A model generated the notes under the pieces. The model worked only from the letters and a program-made list of their open reading frames with translations, searched no databases and was not told where the DNA came from. From an uncultured Verrucomicrobiales bacterium (GTDB taxonomy: Bacteria; Verrucomicrobiota; Verrucomicrobiia; Verrucomicrobiales; Akkermansiaceae): a stretch of 34,562 bases of DNA. The DNA lies in NCBI GenBank assembly GCA_937969495.1, contig CALBVY010000061.1, forward strand, positions 1 to 34,562. Direction: 5' to 3'. The translations under genes and the position numbers were made by a program. Positions 24,280 to 33,135 of the stretch are shown in pieces (the first letter of the stretch is position 1; each line of letters opens with the position of its first letter).

Positions 24280-27200
24280 GTGTCTCATCAGACTCCAAGT
24301 AAATTGCCTTCTGATTCTGTAGATTCTCTCCCTGGCATCAAGGAGGCTCTAGCTGCTCCATCGTTCAAGAAACGGCTGGAGGCATTTGTACGTGGGGATA
24401 AGCCAACAGTATTTTCACCTGTTGATTCTGCTGCATTCTCGATGATTATCGCACTGTGTGCCGTTGCATTAGGAAAAATCCATCCCAGAGCACGTATCTG
24501 GCTCACTCATACAAACCCACGAGTGCGTGACCGTATAGGATCAGAGCTCGGCCTCTGGAATATCCGCCCTCTGTTACTCCCAGACTTACCAGACTCCATT
24601 GATGAGCAGCTAAGCATCCCACCAGAGGTTATTGCTGAGCGGATGGAAGTGTTAAATATCCTCAGCTCAGCTCCTGAGGGAAAGAAATCACAGGTGCTTA
24701 TTCTCTCACCTGACGCGCTTAATTCCGCAGCACCATCCCCCAGCAATCTCCGCGATTCTAATCAAACAATTAACACTGGTGACAACATTGATCCTGATCA
24801 ATTAGAAAAAGAACTACTCACCAGTGGCTACCAGCGCGTGGCACAAATTCATGGCCACGGACAAGTAGCTCGGCGCGGCGGGATCATGGATCTATTTTCA
24901 TGGCATGCCTCTACTCCAGTAAGATTAGATTTCTTTGATACAGAAGTCGATTCACTCCGGGAATTCGACATTGATACCCAGGTCTCTGTGCGCAAGGTAA
25001 AGCAGATTGAAATCACCCTCGCTGAACCTGAGCAAAAATCATTTGTTAGTGAATACCTCCATACTGAAGATCGCTGGCTCTGCGCTGATGATGAAACACA
25101 CACCAACAGCCACGGCCACCTCCACCAAGGAGGCACAGGTGAGGCACTCTGCCTAGGCACCCCTCTGGGTACATTTGATGCAGGAGACTTTATCCTGAAT
25201 GAAACCAGACGACACCGCTTTTTCCAGCAGATCGCAGAGTGGAAACAAGCACAGTGGCACATCTACCTCACCTTCACTAACAAAGGTGAGCGTAAGCGTT
25301 TTGAAGAACTTGTGGATGGAAACTTCCTCACCTCTGGAGCTATCACTCCACTTGTTGGAGATCTCGTGCAAGGCTTTACTATACCAGAGGCAAAGCTCGC
25401 ATTTCTTTCTTCCGCAGAGCTATTTGGCCGCTACCAAACACCCCAAACAAGAAGACGCGCCACTAAGGTAGATCACCAACGACGAGCCAGAGCACAAACC
25501 GCACTAGAGGATATCGCAAAGGGAGATCTCGTCGTCCACACCGAGTATGGAGTAGGCCGATTCCAAGCAATTGAGACCAGCGACGATGGTCATGAAGAAA
25601 TCCATATTCGCTATCGAGATGGCGCCATCCTCAGTGTTCCACTCGATCACTCTCATCTACTCTCTAAGTATGTAGGCGTTGGCGGTAAAGATCCAGAGCT
25701 CAACAGACTCGGCACCGCAGCATGGACAAAGGCGAAGAGCTCTGCGGAAAAGTCCATCCTCGATTACGCAGCAAAACTTTTACAAATGCAAGCTGAGCGC
25801 CATACTCAGCCTGGCTACTGCCACCCACCGGATACACGATGGATGTGGGAGTTTGAAAATTCATTTCATCACACCATCACCCCCGGACAGAGTGATGCCA
25901 TCGAAGACGTCAAAGCTGACATGGAATCACCCAAACCCATGGACAGACTGATCTGTGGTGATGTTGGCTTTGGAAAAACCGAAGTCGCTATACGTGCCGC
26001 ATTTAAAGCCGTAACAGGTGGTAAACAAGCAGCATTACTAGTGCCTACCACGGTTCTTGCAGAGCAGCACTGGCGCACCTTCCGCGAGCGCATGAGTGAC
26101 TACCCCATCCGGATAGAGCTGCTCAACCGTTTCCGTAAAGCCAGCGAGGCAAAGGAAACCGTCAAGGGACTGGCTGATGGTAGCGTGGATATCGTCATCG
26201 GCACACATCGCCTCATTTCTAAGGATATCACTTTTAAAAATCTCGGTATCGCCATCGTAGATGAGGAGCAACGCTTCGGGGTCAAACATAAGGAACGCTT
26301 CAAGGAAATGTTCCACGATATCGATGTCCTAACACTCTCTGCCACACCCATTCCCCGCACGCTCTATCTCTCACTTATGGGCGCGCGTGATATGTCCACC
26401 ATTGATACCCCACTACCCGGAAAGGTGCCTATTAATACCTCTATCCACGGTTATGATGAACGGGTGATCCGTGAAGCCATTCGCCGCGAACTCAAACGAG
26501 GCGGTCAGGTTTTTTTCCTTCATAATCGAGTTCAGAGTATCGATATCATGCAGTCTAAACTACAAAAACTCGTTCCAGAAGCATCCATCGTAGTCGGACA
26601 CGGGCAGATGGAAAAAGACGAGCTAGAGGTTGTGATGCGCACTTTTGTCCAAGGAAAAGCAGACATTCTGTTAGCCACCACCATCATCGAAAGCGGCATC
26701 GATATCCCCAATGCCAACACCATCATCATTGATCGAGCCGATCGCTTCGGCCTTGCAGACCTCTATCAACTCCGCGGCCGTGTTGGTAGAGCCGGAGGAC
26801 AGGCCTACGCTATTTTACTTCTACCATCAGACCTCATCCACGGTGATGCACGGAAGAGAATTAACGCAATCCAGCAATACACTGCTCTCGGCTCAGGATT
26901 CAAGATCGCCATGCGTGACCTGGAGATCCGCGGTGCAGGTAATCTACTTGGCACAAAGCAGTCCGGACACATTGCCGCAGTCGGCTTTGATCTCTATTGC
27001 CAACTTCTTAGACAATCAATTGACCGACTCCGTGACGGAAAAGTCACACAGCGTGTAGACGTTACCTTCAGGGCCGATTTCATCTGTTTTAATGAAGCTG
27101 AATACGCGCATACACCAGTGGGCGAAAACAAAAACGAACCCATCGGCAATTTACCCGCTTACCTACCCGCAAGCTACATGCCCGAGGCAAGACTCAGAAT

Positions 27201-27501
27201 TTCCGCTTATAAAGAGCTCGCAGAACTCACCCATCACGCTGAACTAAAAAAACTGAAAAACCGCTGGATAGACCGATTCGGAAGGCCTCCAGCGTCTGTG
27301 AAACATCTCCTGACAGCCACCGCCATCAAACTTGCCGCCGCCGCTGCCGGAATAAGCACGGTAGAAATCCGCGAACAACGCCTGATGCTCACACGCAATG
27401 GGGAGTATATTTTTCTCACCGGAAAGCGCTTCCCTAGGCTCACTTCCATAGACCCCGAAGCCAAATTTACGGAAACTCTGCAAATGCTCAAATCAATCTG
27501 A
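24280..27501 (+). CDS. mfd: Transcription-repair coupling factor Mfd
   Basis: Translocase that removes stalled RNA polymerase and recruits UvrA to damage. From N to C: a UvrB-like region, the RNA polymerase-interacting domain with VHTEYGVGRFQAIE (near residue 415), Walker A GDVGFGKTE at about 560, DEEQRFGVKHKERF near 661, LSATPIPRTLYL, the second RecA lobe with TTIIESGIDIPNANT and QLRGRVGR, and the C-terminal TRCF domain. At 1073 residues it is somewhat shorter than the E. coli protein (about 1150), mostly at the N-terminus. The start is a GTG preceded by AGCAGG, one of the few purine-rich leaders here. Confidence 0.96.
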   Translation: MSHQTPSKLPSDSVDSLPGIKEALAAPSFKKRLEAFVRGDKPTVFSPVDSAAFSMIIALCAVALGKIHPRARIWLTHTNPRVRDRIGSELGLWNIRPLLLPDLPDSIDEQLSIPPEVIAERMEVLNILSSAPEGKKSQVLILSPDALNSAAPSPSNLRDSNQTINTGDNIDPDQLEKELLTSGYQRVAQIHGHGQVARRGGIMDLFSWHASTPVRLDFFDTEVDSLREFDIDTQVSVRKVKQIEITLAEPEQKSFVSEYLHTEDRWLCADDETHTNSHGHLHQGGTGEALCLGTPLGTFDAGDFILNETRRHRFFQQIAEWKQAQWHIYLTFTNKGERKRFEELVDGNFLTSGAITPLVGDLVQGFTIPEAKLAFLSSAELFGRYQTPQTRRRATKVDHQRRARAQTALEDIAKGDLVVHTEYGVGRFQAIETSDDGHEEIHIRYRDGAILSVPLDHSHLLSKYVGVGGKDPELNRLGTAAWTKAKSSAEKSILDYAAKLLQMQAERHTQPGYCHPPDTRWMWEFENSFHHTITPGQSDAIEDVKADMESPKPMDRLICGDVGFGKTEVAIRAAFKAVTGGKQAALLVPTTVLAEQHWRTFRERMSDYPIRIELLNRFRKASEAKETVKGLADGSVDIVIGTHRLISKDITFKNLGIAIVDEEQRFGVKHKERFKEMFHDIDVLTLSATPIPRTLYLSLMGARDMSTIDTPLPGKVPINTSIHGYDERVIREAIRRELKRGGQVFFLHNRVQSIDIMQSKLQKLVPEASIVVGHGQMEKDELEVVMRTFVQGKADILLATTIIESGIDIPNANTIIIDRADRFGLADLYQLRGRVGRAGGQAYAILLLPSDLIHGDARKRINAIQQYTALGSGFKIAMRDLEIRGAGNLLGTKQSGHIAAVGFDLYCQLLRQSIDRLRDGKVTQRVDVTFRADFICFNEAEYAHTPVGENKNEPIGNLPAYLPASYMPEARLRISAYKELAELTHHAELKKLKNRWIDRFGRPPASVKHLLTATAIKLAAAAAGISTVEIREQRLMLTRNGEYIFLTGKRFPRLTSIDPEAKFTETLQMLKSI

Positions 27502-27509
27502 TCTTCATA

Positions 27510-27537
27510 AAATGATGAATTTTCAACGTCATCATTT
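27510..27537. repeat. Inverted repeat after mfd
   Basis: AAATGATGA (27510-27518) and TCATCATTT (27529-27537) are exact inverted arms of nine bases around a ten-base loop. There is no T-run, so an intrinsic terminator is weakly supported. It may end the mfd message or be a protein site overlapping the surA-like promoter region. Confidence 0.35.
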
Positions 27538-27563
27538 GATGAATCCTTGCAAGAGACTATAAT
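27536..27563 (+). promoter_or_regulatory. Candidate promoter for the SurA-like gene
   Basis: A perfect -10 hexamer TATAAT lies at 27558-27563. TTGATG at 27536-27541 matches the -35 consensus at four of six positions with 16 bases between. The predicted transcript would start near 27570, about 48 bases before the ATG, and would include a CGCGC-ATA-GCGCG hairpin at 27579-27591. Confidence 0.45.
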
Positions 27564-27617
27564 ATCATCCACATTCCGCGCGCATAGCGCGAGCTCCAAC
27601 TCAACCTGCTTAAAATC

Positions 27618-28607
27618 ATGAAATTCCTCCACTGCACTCTCACCATTATCTGTGCTCTGTTCTCACTATCAAGTCTTGCTCACGCGCGACAAGTTACTGG
27701 GATAGCCGCGAAAGTAAACGGTTCTGTCATCACTACCAATGAGGTAAACTATCACCTCACCCCCTTCCGTCAGCGGCTCGATGCAGCAATGCCGCGCAAA
27801 GGTGCTACTTACAATAAATTACTCAGTAAAGCTCGGGCAGAGCTCCTCGATAGTCTCATAGAACGCGAACTCATCCTGTCTGAGTTCAAAACTAAAATGC
27901 AAGCAACTATCCCCTCTCACGCTATTGATTCAGACATCGATAGACAGGTCCGCACACTTTATAATAACAGCCGATCCGAGTTTAACAAATCCCTTCGTGA
28001 GGCAGGACTAACACCACAGCAACACCGTAAAGAAACCGAAAAGAAAATCATCGTTAGCGTCATGGGACGCCGTCAATCCGAGAATACAGTCCCTCCACTC
28101 CCTGACGAGGTAAACGCAGAATATCACAAACATAAACTCGAAATGCGTGATACAACGGGTGATAAAATTGACTACCATAAGATCTACATTTTAAAGAATG
28201 ACCCTAACAATATAATAGCTACTCCGCAGACCCAGCTTGAACTGGCTGAAGACATTTACAAACAGCTCAAAAATGGCGCTGACTTCGAAACACTCGCTAA
28301 AAAACACTCGGCTGACTCCTATGCCGAAGACGGAGGCAAGGTAGTCGCACAAAAACGCACCGATCTCTCACCAGCATTTGCCAGTATTTTTATGGAAATA
28401 CCCACTGGCGAACTACAGAAACCTCTCGAAGATAGTCGCGGCTTCACCATCGTTCGTGTTGATAAAAAGCATTACGGCCCAGTCCCACCCCTCAGTAAAG
28501 TCCGTAAGGTCATTGAGTCTCGCGTGCGTGCACGTAAAAATAAAGCAAAACACGATCGCTGGATCAAGCGTCTACGCGCCAATGCCATGATCGAAAAAAA
28601 GATCTAA
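27618..28607 (+). CDS. SurA-like periplasmic peptidyl-prolyl isomerase
   Basis: Periplasmic folding factor of the SurA type, 329 residues. A signal peptide (MKFLHCTLTIICALFSLSSL, cleaved near AHA) is followed by a SurA_N domain with VNGSVITTNEVNYHL and LLDSLIERELILSEF. A single parvulin PpiC domain lies at about 185-295, with the late FTIVRVDKK segment. E. coli SurA has two parvulin domains, so this is a shorter form. Expected clients are outer-membrane proteins such as the secretin. HemW begins nine bases after its stop. Confidence 0.88.
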   Translation: MKFLHCTLTIICALFSLSSLAHARQVTGIAAKVNGSVITTNEVNYHLTPFRQRLDAAMPRKGATYNKLLSKARAELLDSLIERELILSEFKTKMQATIPSHAIDSDIDRQVRTLYNNSRSEFNKSLREAGLTPQQHRKETEKKIIVSVMGRRQSENTVPPLPDEVNAEYHKHKLEMRDTTGDKIDYHKIYILKNDPNNIIATPQTQLELAEDIYKQLKNGADFETLAKKHSADSYAEDGGKVVAQKRTDLSPAFASIFMEIPTGELQKPLEDSRGFTIVRVDKKHYGPVPPLSKVRKVIESRVRARKNKAKHDRWIKRLRANAMIEKKI

Positions 28608-28616
28608 TCAGGTGAT

Positions 28617-29714
28617 TTGATCATCTACGTCCACATCCCTTTTTGCCATAGGATCTGCCCCTACTGCTCCTTTTACAAGCATACCCCCGGCGATACTGAT
28701 ATCCGGGCATTTCTGCAGACAGTCCTCACTGAGGCTAAAACAGCAGCACGCTCTAGTGCTCTAACCGAAGATATCAGCACACTCTATCTCGGAGGAGGCA
28801 CACCCTCCATGCTATCACCAAGCCACCTCCGTGAGCTTTTCAATGGTTTACATGATGTTCTACCCTTAGCAAAGACTCACATCACCATGGAGGCTAACCC
28901 AGCCACCTTCGGTCATCAAAAAGCGACACTTTTCAAAGAACTCGGGGTAAACCGCGCATCGCTCGGTATCCAGTCTTTTAATTCCCACGTGCTAAAAACA
29001 CTAGGCCGCGAACACAGTGCTGAGCAAGCTGCTGAATCTGTTCACACACTCCGTAACGCAGGTATGGATGAAATCAATATCGATCTCATGTTTTCCATCC
29101 CTGGCCAAAGTGAGCAAGACTGGCAACATAGCCTCAATACTGCCGTCTCGCTAAAACCCGATCACATCTCAGCCTACAACCTAACCTACGAAGAGGATAC
29201 CGAGTTTATCAAACGCCTTACCAACGGTGACTACCAAGAGAATGAGGATACTAATGCGCAGCAGTTTCAACAAGCACACCACACGCTAAGCCATGCTGGA
29301 TTCCACCATTACGAGACCAGTAACTACGCACAACCAGGTATGGAATCACGCCACAATCAAAGCTACTGGCTGGGGCATGATTATCTTGGCCTCGGCCCGT
29401 CCGCCGTCTCCACCATCAATGGCACCCGATGGAAAAACCTCCCCGACACCGCCGGATACATTCAAGCGATCAATAGCCTCGGTCACGCAAAACGAGAGGC
29501 AGAAACCATCGATGCAGAAGCCTTCCGTATAGAGCGCATCGCTCTACTTCTCCGCACCACATCTGGACTACCAAAAACATACTTCAAAGATTCCTCTCAG
29601 AAATTTATTGAAAACCTGTTAGCTGAAGGTCTAGCAAAAATAGAAAATGGCAGACTCACCCTGATTAATCAGGGTATTATGCTAGTCGATAGCATTGCCG
29701 AGCAGCTTGTTTAG
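28617..29714 (+). CDS. hemW: HemW, radical-SAM heme chaperone
   Basis: Radical-SAM protein of the HemW (HemN-like) group, 365 residues. CHRICPYC supplies the C-X3-C-X2-C cluster ligands near the N-terminus, LGGGTPSML the SAM-contacting loop, and GVNRASLGIQSFN and GMDEINIDLMFSIPGQ are family blocks. HemW proteins bind heme and are thought to insert it into respiratory enzymes; many are misnamed coproporphyrinogen dehydrogenase. The start is TTG, with MIIYVHIPFC at the usual N-terminus. It is nine bases downstream of the SurA-like gene and converges with the TPR gene. Confidence 0.93.
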   Translation: MIIYVHIPFCHRICPYCSFYKHTPGDTDIRAFLQTVLTEAKTAARSSALTEDISTLYLGGGTPSMLSPSHLRELFNGLHDVLPLAKTHITMEANPATFGHQKATLFKELGVNRASLGIQSFNSHVLKTLGREHSAEQAAESVHTLRNAGMDEINIDLMFSIPGQSEQDWQHSLNTAVSLKPDHISAYNLTYEEDTEFIKRLTNGDYQENEDTNAQQFQQAHHTLSHAGFHHYETSNYAQPGMESRHNQSYWLGHDYLGLGPSAVSTINGTRWKNLPDTAGYIQAINSLGHAKREAETIDAEAFRIERIALLLRTTSGLPKTYFKDSSQKFIENLLAEGLAKIENGRLTLINQGIMLVDSIAEQLV

Positions 29715-29768
29715 ACTACGGGGCATAATTCAGTACCTGATTCACCTTCATAAATACCCAGAGCAAAT

Positions 29769-32138
29769 CTACTGAGCAGGTGATGCAGCAGGCTTTTTCA
29801 AATAACTAGGAAACTCTTGATTCAAGGTATCCAAGTATGACTGAGCCTCTTTTAAATCTCCCTTTTTCTTAAGTGCTTCGTGTGCTTTGAAGAGTGCATC
29901 CGGACGCAGCTCCTTATCATCGGCAAACTCAACCACCACCACATAGAATCCAGCAGCAGTAGCATAGTCCTTTCTGTTATACGCAATATCTCCAAGAACC
30001 AAGCGTAACTCTGCATTTACCCTCCCCTTAGGGCGTAGCTGAAGGCCAGCCTCAGCAGAAATTTTTGCTTTCGTTAGATCTTCCAAACCTAAATATGCCT
30101 TCGCCTGATCAAGAAATGCTTCAGCTTTCCAGAACGGCTCTTCAGCAACATCAAGGAAATGCTTGAGCGCCACGAGTGCCTCTTTGTATTTGCCCGTTTC
30201 CACACGCGCACCGCCTAACATTTTCCAATAACTTTTAGGTGTCTGCCGAGGTTCAATAACTGTAACCCCCAAGCTCAGGTAACGTTCGGCAGCTGCTATT
30301 TCACCGGCATTAAAACACTGGAGACCTAACCAACGGTAGATAGGACTCTGAATTTTTTCACCTTTACCCAGAGCCTTGATTCCATCAACAGCCAATTGCA
30401 AACGCGCTCTATCTTTCATCGAGTAACTACAATACACAATGAGCATGCCTGCTTTAAACCCATATGTCTTCTTGTCTAACTTAATGGCAATTTCTAGCGC
30501 CTCAATTGATTTTTGATAATCCTTCATCTGATACCTACCCCATCCAATCCAGTAATGAGCATTAGCCACAGTCCTTTGAGACAAATTAGGGAAGTTAGAT
30601 AACATAGCCTGATAACGGCGAATCATCCCCTTGTAGTCTTTATCCTCTTTTTTGATACGCGCACTGCTCTGCCATGCAAGGGACGCGAGCTTATTTTGCG
30701 GAAAACGCTGAATTAAGAGATCAAAGTCCTTCAATGCAGAGACTCGATCTCCCAGTGCCATATAAGATTTCCCACGACGAGCAATCACGTTCGACACCCG
30801 CTCATCCTCACCGTAACCATTGATAAAATCGGTAAAGCTTCTCACCGCCCCGTTATGATCACCAGATTCAGAAAGACACCATCCACGTTTGTAGAGGAGA
30901 TTCGGAATGTTCTTTTTTCCTACAAGTGTGGAGTTCACTTTATTATAGGCATCTGCCGCAAGACGTGATTTCCCACTATCAAATAAAGTCTCTGCCTTCA
31001 TCAGCAGTGCTTTATGAATACGTGGATGCTTAGGGTGGTGCTTCTGATAAACCTCCAGGAATCCATCTACCTGCTGTGGGATATTTACCCCCTCAATATT
31101 AAAAAAACTTAACAGCCGATAATAACCTGCTGTGAATGCCTCTTCAGAAAGAGGAATCTGCCGCTCAGCGAGGCCAAAATACTTAATTGCCGAATGGTAA
31201 GACTTCAACTGCAAAGCACTTTTCCCTGCGATGGTATACTTGATTGCCTCGGTGGATGGCTTTCCCTCATACTTCCCACGCTGAAGAGTATCAAGAACAC
31301 CTTGGTAATTCCCCGCGGCAAACATCGTATTCATCAACGCAGCCTGAGACAGCGCCTTAAATTTCAGATCGCCTGATAGTAACACCGTCTTAAAATACCC
31401 CTCCGCCAACTCATTATCTTTTTCCTGTAAAGCAATCAAACCAGAGTGGTATGTCGCTTCAATTCTCAGTTTTTCAGACACAGCAGGCAGGAGTAATGCT
31501 TGAAACTTCTCTTTTGCCTTGGTGATATTTTTTTTATCCAAATAAAGATGCCCAAGACGTAGCCTAGCATTTTCACGGTATATAGGGATAGCATCATTGG
31601 CTGACTCCACCGCATTATAAGCACGGATAGCAGCATTGCTATCACCTGCTAAGCTATAGCATAACGCCTCTTGATAACGGCCTCGGTAACGCTCCGTCGG
31701 AGTATCTGAATGACGCGCAACACGGCTAAAATGAACTGCAGCCTGCGCATATTTTTTATTATGAAAAGCATCATACGCAAGTCTGTTAGCTGAGAGCGCA
31801 ACGTAGCGTCCTTTTCTATAACGATTAATCACCCTCATCAGCACCCGCTTAGCATCATTAATCGCCCCAGACTGATAATAGCATTCGCCCAAGTAATAGC
31901 TAGCAGCCGGAGTATTAGCATGATTGGGAAAACGCTGAATATAAGCCTCTAACCGTGGAGCAAGTTTTCGGTATGCCATAACACGCATGTTGTGATCGCG
32001 CGTACTATTCGCCTGACGGTAGAGATGTTTACAGAACTCAAACTGATCTCTCGCTGGATCAGCCACCAGAGGCTCGTTCTGACCAGATACATTCAGAGTA
32101 ATCAGCAGCAGAGTAATAATAATAGCAGGAATTCGCAT
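29769..32138 (-). CDS. Large exported TPR protein of the ExbB/ExbD operon
   Basis: A 789-residue protein with a signal peptide (MRIPAIIITLLLITLNVSGQ) and then TPR-like helical repeats over almost its full length. Examples are AASYYLGECYYQSGAINDAKRVL, LYKRGWCLSESGDHNGAVRSF and AHYWIGWGRYQMKDYQKSIEAL. This recalls YbgF/BamD-type periplasmic scaffolds. It is the last gene of a minus-strand set (exbB, exbD, exbD-like, TPR), with 33 bases after the exbD-like stop. By analogy with YbgF in Tol-Pal and with TPR partners of ExbBD, it probably links the motor to periplasmic or outer-membrane components. That role is inference. Confidence 0.85.
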   Translation of the reverse strand: MRIPAIIITLLLITLNVSGQNEPLVADPARDQFEFCKHLYRQANSTRDHNMRVMAYRKLAPRLEAYIQRFPNHANTPAASYYLGECYYQSGAINDAKRVLMRVINRYRKGRYVALSANRLAYDAFHNKKYAQAAVHFSRVARHSDTPTERYRGRYQEALCYSLAGDSNAAIRAYNAVESANDAIPIYRENARLRLGHLYLDKKNITKAKEKFQALLLPAVSEKLRIEATYHSGLIALQEKDNELAEGYFKTVLLSGDLKFKALSQAALMNTMFAAGNYQGVLDTLQRGKYEGKPSTEAIKYTIAGKSALQLKSYHSAIKYFGLAERQIPLSEEAFTAGYYRLLSFFNIEGVNIPQQVDGFLEVYQKHHPKHPRIHKALLMKAETLFDSGKSRLAADAYNKVNSTLVGKKNIPNLLYKRGWCLSESGDHNGAVRSFTDFINGYGEDERVSNVIARRGKSYMALGDRVSALKDFDLLIQRFPQNKLASLAWQSSARIKKEDKDYKGMIRRYQAMLSNFPNLSQRTVANAHYWIGWGRYQMKDYQKSIEALEIAIKLDKKTYGFKAGMLIVYCSYSMKDRARLQLAVDGIKALGKGEKIQSPIYRWLGLQCFNAGEIAAAERYLSLGVTVIEPRQTPKSYWKMLGGARVETGKYKEALVALKHFLDVAEEPFWKAEAFLDQAKAYLGLEDLTKAKISAEAGLQLRPKGRVNAELRLVLGDIAYNRKDYATAAGFYVVVVEFADDKELRPDALFKAHEALKKKGDLKEAQSYLDTLNQEFPSYLKKPAASPAQ

Positions 32139-32171
32139 AATAAAATGGGTAAAAATAATATCGCCTCGGAG

Positions 32172-32594
32172 TTAACGCGATTTCACAGGACCACCGGGTA
32201 AGAGGGTAACTTTGGCAGTAGAGGTCACATTCTTCATACCAGTAGACTTAAGGATCTTCATGGCATTCGCAATCACTCGCTGCGGAGCACGGGCGTCTGC
32301 TTCCAATATCACTTTCTGCTGAGCATCTGCCTTCACCATCGTTTTCAGTTTCGTAACGAGCTCTGCCTCACTAATTCTCTGCCCTTTCAAAATAAAAACC
32401 CCGTTAATATCCATGATAATTGTAAGCGGAGTGGATCTTTTCACGGTTAATTTAGGCACAATAAGCTCGGGTATATCCTCTGCTGGCACTGGTGCTAGTT
32501 GCTCTCTCCCACCTTGCGCTACCTGCGCATCTACCGCACTAAATCCCAACAAAGAAAAACCAGCAACTATCATCAAACAAAGCTTAAATGGCAT
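32172..32594 (-). CDS. ExbD-like periplasmic domain protein without the usual membrane Asp
   Basis: The C-terminal part matches the periplasmic domain of ExbD/TolR: PLTIIMDINGVFILKGQ, then VILEADARAPQRVIANAMKIL and MKNVTSTAKV. The usual ExbD membrane helix with its essential Asp (as in PMIDVVF of the neighbour) is missing. In its place is a plain signal peptide, MPFKLCLMIVAGFSLLGFSA, cleaved near VDAQ. The frame extends to an ATG at 32645 that adds a second hydrophobic stretch with no basic residues, so 32594 is preferred. It lies between exbD and the TPR gene and probably works with them, perhaps as a periplasmic partner rather than a proton channel part. Confidence 0.75.
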   Translation of the reverse strand: MPFKLCLMIVAGFSLLGFSAVDAQVAQGGREQLAPVPAEDIPELIVPKLTVKRSTPLTIIMDINGVFILKGQRISEAELVTKLKTMVKADAQQKVILEADARAPQRVIANAMKILKSTGMKNVTSTAKVTLLPGGPVKSR

Positions 32595-32688
32595 TGTAAG
32601 AAAAACAAGCAAGCCAACTAACAGTAAAAAAAAGGAAGTTATCATATCAAATATTAGATATTATTAACGCGCATATATTAATCTCTCA

Positions 32689-33108
32689 TTAGTTACGCTT
32701 CCGCTGCACCTGAGTAGCAAAGGAGATGTTAGGTATGCCGGCTTTTTGGCAGACATCAATGACTTCAACAATTTTCTGATATTCCACCTTTCCGTCCCCC
32801 CGAATACGAATCGCTTGATTCTTATGAACCGCAGCAATACGAGTCAACTTCGCAAAAAGCTGATCTTGAGTCATCACCGAGTTATCAACAACCACCTCAC
32901 CGGTTTCTCGGACATTCACGATAATTTCACCCACCGTCTGGCGCGCATCAGCTCCCTCTTCGGCCACTGGGACAGAAACATTGAGCTCACGTTCGCTCTG
33001 CGAAAACTGCATGGTGGCTATAAAAAAAATCAAAAGTAAAAAAACCACATCAATCATTGGAGCCAATGGAAAAACTGCCGATTCAGGTTCTTTAGTTTCA
33101 AATTTCAT
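32689..33108 (-). CDS. exbD: ExbD/TolR family proton-motor subunit
   Basis: A 139-residue canonical ExbD: a short cytoplasmic start, one membrane span beginning APMIDVVFLLLIFFI with the conserved Asp at residue 20 that carries protons, and a periplasmic domain ending IRIRGDGKVEYQKIVEVIDVCQKAGI and NISFATQ (32712-32811). With the ExbB protein upstream (27 bases) it should form an inner-membrane motor that uses the proton gradient to drive TonB- or Tol-like work. No tonB gene is seen nearby. Length and motifs are normal. Confidence 0.95.
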   Translation of the reverse strand: MKFETKEPESAVFPLAPMIDVVFLLLIFFIATMQFSQSERELNVSVPVAEEGADARQTVGEIIVNVRETGEVVVDNSVMTQDQLFAKLTRIAAVHKNQAIRIRGDGKVEYQKIVEVIDVCQKAGIPNISFATQVQRKRN

Positions 33109-33135
33109 GAGAATTGAAGGTTTGTGCTCAAAAGA

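Noticed and set aside
24849-25262. 137-codon minus-strand open frame inside mfd
   Set aside because: Opposite strand of a strongly conserved Mfd region; the product is Ser/Arg/Trp-rich without motifs.
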